Source: an uncultured Bacteroidota bacterium (GTDB taxonomy: Bacteria; Bacteroidota; Bacteroidia; 2-12-FULL-35-15). From it: a stretch of DNA of 8,152 nucleotides. The stretch lies in the NCBI GenBank assembly GCA_903881065.1, contig CAIRRW010000452.1:1-8152 (forward strand), in the 5' to 3' direction. Below, piece by piece: positions 1-5,997 of the stretch. The notes beneath the pieces are model-generated. The model saw nothing but the letters and a program-made list of their open reading frames with translations. It was not told the origin of the DNA and ran no database searches. Each line of letters opens with the position of its first letter. Within the stretch, counting starts at the first letter, position 1. The translations under genes and the position numbers were made by a program.

Positions 1-93
1 AAATTCTATAACTTCATTATTATTTCGAGGTATTTGTTGTCTCTTTTATAGATTAAGTATTCGACATATAGATTTGTAAAATGTATAGGAATT
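1..93. other. AT-rich intergenic sequence downstream of the operon
   Basis: No coding frame, RNA gene or convincing promoter is visible in these 93 bases beyond the terminator. The neighbouring gene to the left lies outside the window. Confidence 0.6.
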
Positions 94-125
94 AAAAAAG
101 TCCCGAATTACCTCGGGACTTTTTT
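94..125 (-). terminator. intrinsic terminator after hemN, probably bidirectional
   Basis: A perfect 13-bp inverted repeat (94-106 pairing with 113-125) encloses a 6-base loop. Its core is GTCCCGA/TCGGGAC, flanked by six A on one side and six or more T on the other. On the minus strand the hairpin lies a few bases after the hemN TAA and is followed by a U-run, the classic Rho-independent form, closing the cco-hemN operon. Because both flanks are A/T runs, it could also stop transcription arriving on the plus strand. Confidence 0.93.
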
Positions 126-129
126 TGTT

Positions 130-1491
130 TTAAACAGTGCTGCTGAATATCTGCGATTGAGGAATGTTTCGCCACAGCTTAGCATCAAAAGCCATACATA
201 TATTACGGATAAATGGTCGTCCGTTTTTCTTAACTTTTAACTGATAAGGAGAAAGGGATATCAATTTATCTTTTTCTATTTCTTGCAATCGGGTTACAGC
301 ATCATATACCGCCTGACATTGTTCCTCTTCTTTATCCCAACTGGTATTAAATTTACACATAATATTCAGGATGTGTTTCCGGATAATCAAATCCTCCTTG
401 CTTAACACATGTCCTCTAAAAATAGGAATCTCGTTCTTGCTGACACAGTCATAATATTCCTCCACCTTTTTTACATTTTGAGCAAACGCATTCCAAGTAT
501 CGCTGATGGACGAAACACCTAGCCCAACCATCAATTTAGTGTATGAATGAGTGTACCCCATAAAATTACGATGCAGTTTACCGTATTCAGCTGCAGTATA
601 AAGGCTGTCGGTTTTCAGCGCAAAGTGGTCCATTCCAATTTCAGAATATCCCATTTCCGAAAACTTCTCTTTACCTATTTCATACAATGCTCTTTTCTCT
701 TCATCCACCGGCAAATCAGCTTCAGTAAATTTACGTTGTCCAGGTTTCACCCAAGGCACGTGAGCATAACTGTAAAACGCAATTCTATCAGGACGAAGTA
801 TATTTACTTTATTAATAGTATCAATAACTGATTTGCGTGTTTGCAACGGCAAACCATAAACCAAATCAAAATTGATGGAAGTATACCCTAAATTACGTGC
901 CTGATTCACCACTTTTTCTACCACTTCAAATGGTTGAATACGATTAACGATAGTTTGCACCCGTAAATCAAAATCCTGAATTCCTAAGCTTAATCTTCTA
1001 AATCCTAAATCATAAAGCATTTTTAAATGCTCGAACGTAGTATTGTTAGGGTGAGCTTCGAAACTAAATTCAGCGTCTTTGAAACGTTTTGAGCTTTCCA
1101 TTATCCCGTCAATAAGTTTTTTAAGATTCTCGGGAGAGAAAAAAGTAGGCGTTCCACCTCCCAAATGAATCTCCTTAATTTTGGGAGTTTCTTTAAATAC
1201 CTCCAGGTACATTTTCCACTCTTTTAGTACCGCATTCAGGTATTTTGTTTCCACCGCATGATTAATAGTAATACGTGTGTTGCAACCACAATAGGTGCAT
1301 AAACTTTCGCAGAAAGGGAGATGAATATATATGGAAATACCATCATGATCATTGGTGGCATCAAAGGTATTCTTCACAGATTTTTTCCAATCCTTAACTG
1401 TTATAGGTTTTTCGTTCCAATAAGGAACTGTAGGGTAACTGGTGTAACGAGGCCCTGCCACGTTATACTTTTTTATAAGTTGATTATTCAC
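130..1491 (-). CDS. hemN: oxygen-independent coproporphyrinogen III oxidase (radical SAM)
   Basis: Radical SAM enzyme that decarboxylates coproporphyrinogen III to protoporphyrinogen IX without O2, supplying haem when oxygen is scarce. The 453-aa protein matches true HemN rather than the HemW haem chaperone. It has the N-terminal G-P-R-Y-T-S-Y-P-T motif, the extended cluster motif C61-x3-C65-x2-C68-x-C70 and the G-G-G-T-P-T SAM motif at 111-116. Further on come G-M-D-H-F-A-L and L-H-R-N-F-M-G-Y-T, as in E. coli HemN (457 aa). The start codon is GTG at 1491-1489: the upstream in-frame codons reach a TAA within four codons with no ATG, and L-I-K-K-Y-N just before G-P-R-Y aligns well with E. coli. 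It is last in the array and is followed at once by a terminator. Co-transcription with a haem-rich microaerobic oxidase makes functional sense. Confidence 0.96.
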   Translation of the reverse strand: MNNQLIKKYNVAGPRYTSYPTVPYWNEKPITVKDWKKSVKNTFDATNDHDGISIYIHLPFCESLCTYCGCNTRITINHAVETKYLNAVLKEWKMYLEVFKETPKIKEIHLGGGTPTFFSPENLKKLIDGIMESSKRFKDAEFSFEAHPNNTTFEHLKMLYDLGFRRLSLGIQDFDLRVQTIVNRIQPFEVVEKVVNQARNLGYTSINFDLVYGLPLQTRKSVIDTINKVNILRPDRIAFYSYAHVPWVKPGQRKFTEADLPVDEEKRALYEIGKEKFSEMGYSEIGMDHFALKTDSLYTAAEYGKLHRNFMGYTHSYTKLMVGLGVSSISDTWNAFAQNVKKVEEYYDCVSKNEIPIFRGHVLSKEDLIIRKHILNIMCKFNTSWDKEEEQCQAVYDAVTRLQEIEKDKLISLSPYQLKVKKNGRPFIRNICMAFDAKLWRNIPQSQIFSSTV

Positions 1492-1523
1492 TTTTAATAT
1501 TTATTAGTTAATACTATTTAGTT

Positions 1524-1967
1524 TTAATTGTCTTCAGAATACCATTCGGCATATGAAGTGGGCGTTTCCTGTAATTTTAGATGATGCAAGTTAACATTTT
1601 TAGGCAAGCGAAGTTTAATATAATCTGCCATATCAATAAGCATATTCTCGCAAGTAGGCTGGTAATTCACTAATACCAACTTCTCGAACAATAAATTTTT
1701 CTCTGCCATTTTCTTGTGTGGCGAATTGGTATTAAGCATCGTAGCATGATCCAACTCATCAATTATTGGCTTCACAATACTTTTCAGTTCATTAAAATCC
1801 ATCACCATCCCGAATTTAGCATTCTTCTCAATTTTCATCGGTTTACCTTTAATGGTAACAGAAAGTTTGTAGGAGTGTCCGTGAACATTTTTGCATGGCC
1901 CATCGTAACCGAAAAGTGCATGTGCCATTTCGAAATTAAATTCTTTTGTTAATCTGACAGTACTCAT
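1524..1967 (-). CDS. queD: 6-carboxy-5,6,7,8-tetrahydropterin synthase (QueD / 6-pyruvoyl-tetrahydropterin synthase family)
   Basis: Cytoplasmic enzyme that converts 7,8-dihydroneopterin triphosphate to 6-carboxytetrahydropterin, the second step toward preQ0 and queuosine tRNA modification. The 147-aa protein has the complete family active site: zinc ligands H16, H29 and H31; catalytic Cys C25 in the C-x3-H-G-H spacing typical of the QueD type; D73-H74 in E-L-D-H; E107 in P-T-C-E-N; and E134 in Q-E-T-P-T-S. The C-x3-HGH spacing favours QueD over the eukaryotic-type pyruvoyl-tetrahydropterin synthase, though another pterin role cannot be excluded from sequence. No other queuosine gene is in the window. 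It starts 5 bases after the SafE-like gene and is 32 bases from hemN, the widest gap in the array. It seems a passenger in the oxidase operon. Confidence 0.92.
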   Translation of the reverse strand: MSTVRLTKEFNFEMAHALFGYDGPCKNVHGHSYKLSVTIKGKPMKIEKNAKFGMVMDFNELKSIVKPIIDELDHATMLNTNSPHKKMAEKNLLFEKLVLVNYQPTCENMLIDMADYIKLRLPKNVNLHHLKLQETPTSYAEWYSEDN

Positions 1968-1972
1968 ACAAT

Positions 1973-2683
1973 CTATTTATGACAACATTTATGACATTCC
2001 ACTTTAGTCGCCGACATCTCTGGACTTAAATATGGTATTCCAAGGTTCATCCCTCTTAATATTAATAATAATGCCATTGATACTACAAATAACGGCATGA
2101 CTTTTCTTATTTTACTTCTGAAATTAATACTGATTGAATTTCCAAGCAACGATAACACAATCATTGCGGGAAAAGTTCCAAAGCCAAAAGTAGCCATAAA
2201 AATACTACCCTGCAAACTATTACCAGTTGCTATTGCTCCGGCAATGCCTAGATATACCAACCCGCATGGCAAAACGCCATTAAGAGTACCAATAAAAAAT
2301 AATGACGAGTAACTTTTCTTTTTGAAAAGCATACCAAGTTGTTGTTTTATTTTTCCTACGAAAGAATAAATGGAAGAAGTAAATTTGAATCTGTTGAATA
2401 ATTGATTCGGCAGCAAAACCATTAGCAATATTATAATTCCCAATGTTATTGAAAGAGCCTGCTGATAACCTGCAATAATAAAACTTTGACCTATCAACCC
2501 GAAAAGCCCACCAAGCAAAGCATACGTAAACATTCTTCCCAGGTTATAAAGCAGTACTCCAGTAACTTTTGTTAAGTATGAATTTTGATTAAGTGGTAAT
2601 GCCAGTGCAATTGGACCGCACATTCCTACACAATGGAAACTTCCAAGAAATCCTAGTGTTATGGCGGTCCAGAGGATATTCAT
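1973..2683 (-). CDS. SafE/DsbD-like membrane protein of cbb3 clusters (annotated 'sulfite exporter TauE/SafE family')
   Basis: A 236-aa polytopic membrane protein with about six hydrophobic segments (roughly 4-28, 40-66, 74-92, 127-150, 158-180, 196-212). It resembles the COG2836 / DsbD transmembrane-domain relatives found beside cbb3 genes. Two conserved motifs are visible: G-S-F-H-C-V-G-M-C-G-P near the N-terminus (H17, C18, M21, C22) and N-G-V-L-P-C-G-L-V-Y (C140), reminiscent of the paired cysteines in DsbD/CcdA. It ends in a striking tail, E-C-H-K-C-C-H-K (C230, H231, C233, C234, H235), which looks able to bind a soft metal. The 'sulfite exporter' label is a family name only. In an operon with ccoG and ccoH and no visible copper pump, a role in copper handling or thiol reduction during oxidase maturation is a reasonable inference, not a demonstrated one. 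Gaps to its neighbours are 10 and 5 bases. Confidence 0.85.
   Translation of the reverse strand: MNILWTAITLGFLGSFHCVGMCGPIALALPLNQNSYLTKVTGVLLYNLGRMFTYALLGGLFGLIGQSFIIAGYQQALSITLGIIILLMVLLPNQLFNRFKFTSSIYSFVGKIKQQLGMLFKKKSYSSLFFIGTLNGVLPCGLVYLGIAGAIATGNSLQGSIFMATFGFGTFPAMIVLSLLGNSISINFRSKIRKVMPLFVVSMALLLILRGMNLGIPYLSPEMSATKVECHKCCHK
1976..1996 (-). repeat. 9-bp direct repeat encoding the Cys-His-Lys tail of the SafE-like protein
   Basis: On the minus strand TGTCATAAA occurs twice, separated by one TGT codon, and gives C-H-K, C, C-H-K just before the stop. The exact identity of the two units suggests a small in-frame duplication that doubled a Cys-His pair at the C-terminus. Confidence 0.75.
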
Positions 2684-2693
2684 ATTATAATAG

Positions 2694-3140
2694 CTAAGGA
2701 ATTACTATAGTCTCTTCAGAATAATAAGGCGTGTTATCTGCCTTCCAGGAAATTTGCATTTTATACATTCCTTTAGAAAGCTTGTTCAATGCAACTTTCT
2801 GCTGACCATCTGCATTTATAGAAACGGGTATTTCAAAATCCTTTGATGAATCAGAAGGACGGAAAAACAATATCTGACCAGTTAATGTTTTTGATTTGAA
2901 TTCAGGTTGAAATTGCAATTCAAGATCTGTATCCGTGAACGAATGCGAGATGCTCGCAGTCAATGCATCCGCATTTTTCATTTCATCTATTTTGCTTTGA
3001 TATGCCAATTCTTTAGTATAATAATCTTCGCTTACCAAATCAATTTTCTGACGCACACTCATTATTACCATAAATACAACAAGCCCGATAAAGCCTGTAT
3101 AAAGAACAGCTATTTTAACACCCCAACTCATTTTTATCAT
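2694..3140 (-). CDS. ccoH: cbb3 oxidase assembly protein CcoH (FixH family)
   Basis: Single-span inner-membrane assembly factor for cbb3 oxidase; in proteobacteria CcoH interacts with the oxidase and stabilises it. The 148-aa protein has the FixH layout: a short N-terminus with S-W-G, one membrane helix at about 8-28, the family motif D-L-V-S-E-D-Y-Y-x-K-E-L-x-Y-Q at 34-48, and a beta-rich domain to the end. The start at 3140 gives M-I-K-M-S-W-G; the in-frame ATG three codons later would also work, since neither has a Shine-Dalgarno sequence. It lies between ccoG and the SafE-like gene with gaps of 13 and 10 bases. The gene that often follows in proteobacteria, the copper ATPase ccoI, is not here. 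Confidence 0.93.
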   Translation of the reverse strand: MIKMSWGVKIAVLYTGFIGLVVFMVIMSVRQKIDLVSEDYYTKELAYQSKIDEMKNADALTASISHSFTDTDLELQFQPEFKSKTLTGQILFFRPSDSSKDFEIPVSINADGQQKVALNKLSKGMYKMQISWKADNTPYYSEETIVIP

Positions 3141-3153
3141 AACTTTAAAATAA

Positions 3154-4563
3154 TTAATGTTTTATTGAAATTGGCCCAAGAAAACTTGTTTTAACCGTTT
3201 GTATTTTCTTATCTCCAGAATATAAAGTTACATTAAGTTTTGTCTTTCTTTCCCTAATTTTATCTCTATCAATATAGATGAAGAATTCACTACTTCCTAC
3301 ACTTTCTTTCTCTACCGTAATTACTTTGTTTCCTACCATGTCTATTCGCCCCATATCTGATTCCAGTTTCAATGTAATTGATAATTTATTATGTGTTTTA
3401 TTCACCATTTTAATATTATACAAATTACTTATTTGATTGTTTGGTTGTTCCTGAAACAATAATCCAGGAGTTCTTAAAATAGTAGTAGCTACATCTGTTC
3501 TTGTAATAAGAAGCGCGAGCAAAACACCCAACAACAGAACCAACACAACAGAATATGCCTTTATTCTTGCCGTAAACGTCAGCTTTTGATTGTTTGCAAT
3601 ACCATTTTCCGAGTCAAAACGAACTAATCCCTTTGGCAACCCAACACTTTCCATCATGTGGTCGCAAGCATCAATACAAGCAGTACAGTTAATGCACTCC
3701 AACTGAGTTCCGTTTCTGATGTCAATTCCAGTAGGGCAAACTTTTACGCATTGAGCACAATCAATACAATCTCCGTTTGTACGTGTTTCATTCTTTTTAA
3801 ATTTCCCTCTTTTTTCACCTCTGATATAATCATAAGCGACAATAATGGAATTTCTATCAAGCAACACTCCCTGCAATCTTCCATAAGGGCAAACTACAAT
3901 GCAAACCTGTTCTCTGAACCGTAGGTAAACAAGAAAGAATATTGTTGTAAAGATTGTTAGCGAAATTAGTGAACCAGCATTTTTTGCTATACCTTCAGTA
4001 TAAAATGCCAGTACAGAATCCATACCTATTATATATGCTAAAAAGGTATTGGCAATGATGTAGGACACAATGAAAAATAAAGAAATCTTTGCAGATTTCT
4101 TTATTATCTTCTCTGTATTATAAGGTTGTTTGTTTAATACCTTTTGATGAGTTGCGTCTCCTTCAACCCAATATTCTATTTTACGAAAAACCATTTCCAT
4201 AAATACTGTTTGCGGGCAAGCCCAGCCACAGAATACCCTTCCAAAAACGACAGTGAACAATACAATGAATACAATAAAAGTAAGCATTGCAAGCACAAAT
4301 ATAAATGTGTCTTGAGGCCAGAATATTGCACCGAAAAGAATAAATTTTCTATCCGGAATGTCAATCAGGAAAAACGGTTCGCCACCAAATTTAATAAAAG
4401 GAAGAACAAAAAAGACAACTAAATAAACAAGGCTTAATACGGAGCGTTTATTGTAGAGCTTCCCTTTAGGTTTCTGTGCAAATATCCATGCTCGCTTCCC
4501 ATCCTTAATTGTTGCAATCGAATCCCTAAATGACTCATCTTTATTTTCGTCCGTATCTTTCAT
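3154..4563 (-). CDS. ccoG: cbb3 oxidase accessory iron-sulfur membrane protein CcoG (FixG family)
   Basis: Polyferredoxin-type membrane protein needed for cbb3 maturation; in Rhodobacter, CcoG was reported to reduce Cu(II) to Cu(I) for delivery to the CuB site. Hydrophobic spans lie near 41-57, 87-108, 161-180, 199-215 and 336-353. The F-C-G-W-A-C-P-Q motif (C112, C116) and a V-C-I-V-V-C-P-Y segment (C221, C225) are typical of the NapH/CcoG group. Two 4Fe-4S ferredoxin motifs follow: C266, C269, C272, C276 and C290, C293, C296, C300. The last 100 residues form the beta-rich FixG C-terminal domain, presumably periplasmic. At 469 aa the length is normal for the family and nothing is missing. 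It sits 2 bases after ccoP and 13 bases before ccoH, the standard ccoP-G-H order. Confidence 0.97.
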   Translation of the reverse strand: MKDTDENKDESFRDSIATIKDGKRAWIFAQKPKGKLYNKRSVLSLVYLVVFFVLPFIKFGGEPFFLIDIPDRKFILFGAIFWPQDTFIFVLAMLTFIVFIVLFTVVFGRVFCGWACPQTVFMEMVFRKIEYWVEGDATHQKVLNKQPYNTEKIIKKSAKISLFFIVSYIIANTFLAYIIGMDSVLAFYTEGIAKNAGSLISLTIFTTIFFLVYLRFREQVCIVVCPYGRLQGVLLDRNSIIVAYDYIRGEKRGKFKKNETRTNGDCIDCAQCVKVCPTGIDIRNGTQLECINCTACIDACDHMMESVGLPKGLVRFDSENGIANNQKLTFTARIKAYSVVLVLLLGVLLALLITRTDVATTILRTPGLLFQEQPNNQISNLYNIKMVNKTHNKLSITLKLESDMGRIDMVGNKVITVEKESVGSSEFFIYIDRDKIRERKTKLNVTLYSGDKKIQTVKTSFLGPISIKH

Positions 4564-4565
4564 TG

Positions 4566-5804
4566 TTATTTTTTCTTCCCTGCTTTTACCTTAGTACTGT
4601 CAATAGACGGAGCCATCACTTTTGTACTATCTTTTTTAGTTGAATCACTTTTAACCGTTACTTCTTCCACATACATATCTCCTTGAGGAGCTTTACCGTT
4701 TGGAGGATTAGTGCCTTTCAACGATTTTACATAACTCGCAAGCTCATCTATTTTCAGTGGTGAAAAATCTGCCTGCCATGATTTCATGCCTTTATCTGGC
4801 CATCCAAATGTAATGGTATGAAATATGTTTTTTATACTTCCTCCATGCAACCAATACTCATCAGTTAAATTTGGCCCAACAATTCCTTCTCCCAATTTCC
4901 CATGACAAACTGCACAATTGGCTTTAAACAAATCAGCCGCTTCATCTAAGTGAGTTTTATCTGTAAACAATTTTACATTATTTTCAGTAACATTATTAGC
5001 ATCCTTTTTCTGATACTCTTCTTTTGCAATACGTCCTGCTTCCATCGCTTTTTCATATGCGGCACCTTGTAAGTCACTTGTTTTTGTGATGTGATGTATT
5101 GTCATATAAATTACAGCGAAAACAATTGTAATATAGAAACCATATTTCCACCATGGTGGCAAATCATTATCCAACTCCTTAATTCCATCATAATCATGAT
5201 CCATTAAAATGTCTGCTTCTTTTTCAAGAGGTACAGTAGCATTTATTCTGTCCATAAGTGTTGGGCCTGTTTTAACAGCGGCAGCAGATAAAGCAATTTC
5301 ACGTTTCAAGAAAACTTGAATACTATTTAAAATCACTGTAATTATCACAATCTCCATGATTATAAATATAAGCATAAGATAGAACATTCCTGCTCCCAAA
5401 CCCATATAATCATAAGGCGCAGGGGCAGCCGCAGCTGCCCCTGTAGCTGCTGTAGCAACTGCTGCTACAGCTTGGGCAGACGATGAATGGCTAGCTGATA
5501 AGAATGCTATTAATGCTATAACACCAATTATTTTGCCGTCACTGGTTTTTCTTTCAGTCGCAAAACGAGCAACATTCACGAGTACTCCACCAAGGACAGC
5601 TATAATTATCATTAATAAAACTATTACCGCCAGCAAGGTGTCAAATAATCCGTTGGAAAATAACCATAACGTATCATCCGCTGATGACGGTTTTGCTTGT
5701 TGAGCAAATAAACTAAAACTTGTAATTAAAGCAAATAGGGTTAAAAAGTATTTTGCCGGACTTGCTTTTTTAGGTTGAATTTTATTGTCTATACTATTTT
5801 TCAT
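4566..5804 (-). CDS. ccoP: cbb3-type cytochrome c oxidase subunit III, single-haem CcoP with N-terminal extension
   Basis: Membrane-anchored c-type cytochrome that passes electrons into the oxidase. The FixP N-terminal signature is at about 202-240 (D-Y-D-G-I-x-E-L-D-N-x-L-P-P-W-W followed by a membrane helix). One haem c domain follows at about 285-365, with C297-A-V-C300-H301 and a likely axial Met M340. Proteobacterial CcoP carries two haem c sites; only one exists here, as I recall for other Bacteroidota. Ahead of the signature lie about 200 extra residues: hydrophobic segments at about 18-35, 54-76, 92-105 and 137-163, plus an Ala-rich linker at 109-130. The segment at 18-35 ends in L-F-A-Q-Q-A, like a signal peptide. 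The C-terminus (385-412) is a charged tail with three D-S-T-K units. At 412 aa it is longer than the roughly 300 aa usual in proteobacteria. It starts 10 bases after ccoQ and ends 2 bases before ccoG. Confidence 0.95.
   Translation of the reverse strand: MKNSIDNKIQPKKASPAKYFLTLFALITSFSLFAQQAKPSSADDTLWLFSNGLFDTLLAVIVLLMIIIAVLGGVLVNVARFATERKTSDGKIIGVIALIAFLSASHSSSAQAVAAVATAATGAAAAAPAPYDYMGLGAGMFYLMLIFIIMEIVIITVILNSIQVFLKREIALSAAAVKTGPTLMDRINATVPLEKEADILMDHDYDGIKELDNDLPPWWKYGFYITIVFAVIYMTIHHITKTSDLQGAAYEKAMEAGRIAKEEYQKKDANNVTENNVKLFTDKTHLDEAADLFKANCAVCHGKLGEGIVGPNLTDEYWLHGGSIKNIFHTITFGWPDKGMKSWQADFSPLKIDELASYVKSLKGTNPPNGKAPQGDMYVEEVTVKSDSTKKDSTKVMAPSIDSTKVKAGKKK
4587..4646 (-). repeat. D-S-T-K repeat tail of CcoP
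   Basis: CcoP residues 387-406 contain three D-S-T-K units (starting at 387, 392 and 402), the last two followed by Val. The tail lies after the haem c domain, so it should be periplasmic, and it is rich in Lys, Ser and Thr. It looks like a flexible, low-complexity extension with no recognised domain. Confidence 0.75.
5420..5471 (-). repeat. two adjacent GC-rich inverted repeats inside ccoP
   Basis: Within the Ala-rich linker of CcoP (residues about 112-129) lie two perfect inverted repeats. The first has a 10-bp stem at 5420-5429 with 5434-5443 and a 4-base loop. The second has a 9-bp stem at 5449-5457 with 5463-5471 and a 5-base loop. They are much more GC-rich than the surrounding gene and would form consecutive hairpins in the ccoP mRNA. 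No U-run follows, so they are not terminators. Runs of alanine codons (GCA, GCT, GCC) favour palindromes, which may be the whole explanation. Confidence 0.7.
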
Positions 5805-5814
5805 ATTTCACGAT

Positions 5815-5997
5815 TTAAAGTTGTGTTGTTTCATTATGATTATCTAATGGAATATTTTTCATATCACTTATGTAATTTTTATTTACTTTAAGTGCCCATA
5901 CAGCAAGCACTACAAAGAAAACAAAGAACATAATTAGCGATATCATCGGGAAAATTCCTACTCCCGCTATGGATTGAAGATAATTGATGAATTTCAT
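5815..5997 (-). CDS. ccoQ: small CcoQ-like subunit of cbb3 oxidase
   Basis: A 60-aa single-span membrane peptide with one hydrophobic helix at about residues 15-37, followed by a short polar tail containing K-V-N-K-N-Y. Its place between the catalytic subunits and CcoP is that of CcoQ/FixQ, a small non-catalytic subunit that in proteobacteria stabilises the association of CcoP with the core. Sequence identity at this size is weak evidence, so the call rests mainly on position, size and topology. The start ATG overlaps the ccoNO stop (ATGA, 5994-5997), which suggests translational coupling. The next gene, ccoP, begins after a 10-base gap. No cofactor ligands are visible. Confidence 0.85.
   Translation of the reverse strand: MKFINYLQSIAGVGIFPMISLIMFFVFFVVLAVWALKVNKNYISDMKNIPLDNHNETTQL
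5994..5997 (-). other. ATGA stop/start overlap between ccoNO and ccoQ
   Basis: The ccoNO stop TGA (5996-5994) shares two bases with the ccoQ start ATG (5997-5995). Such overlaps commonly let a terminating ribosome restart on the next gene, which would tie CcoQ output to that of the catalytic subunit. The coupling itself is inferred. Confidence 0.8.

Noticed and set aside
69..76. TAGATTTG on the plus strand, matching the Bacteroidota -7 promoter consensus TAnnTTTG
   Set aside because: No TTG element lies at a suitable distance upstream (the nearest, 37-39, is about 29 bases away), and a transcript from it would run straight into the terminator at 94-125.
547..831. Plus-strand open frame of 94 codons within hemN
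   Set aside because: It is antisense to a well-conserved enzyme, shows no domain and no composition expected of a protein; a shadow of the real frame. The other plus-strand frames opposite queD, the SafE-like gene, ccoH, ccoG and ccoNO were rejected for the same reason.
130..1491. HemW (haem chaperone) instead of HemN
   Set aside because: The C-x3-C-x2-C-x-C cluster motif and the N-terminal G-P-R-Y-T-S-Y-P-T region are features of the true oxidase; HemW lacks the N-terminal region and the fourth cysteine.
1973..2683. Reading the SafE-like protein as a true sulfite exporter
   Set aside because: No sulfur-oxidation or taurine genes are nearby, the cysteine motifs resemble DsbD/CcdA-type proteins, and the operon is about oxidase assembly; the family label should not be taken as function.
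5148..5159. Perfect 12-bp palindrome CCACCATGGTGG
   Set aside because: It encodes the conserved P-P-W-W motif of CcoP; CCA CCA TGG TGG is automatically self-complementary, so no regulatory site is needed to explain it.
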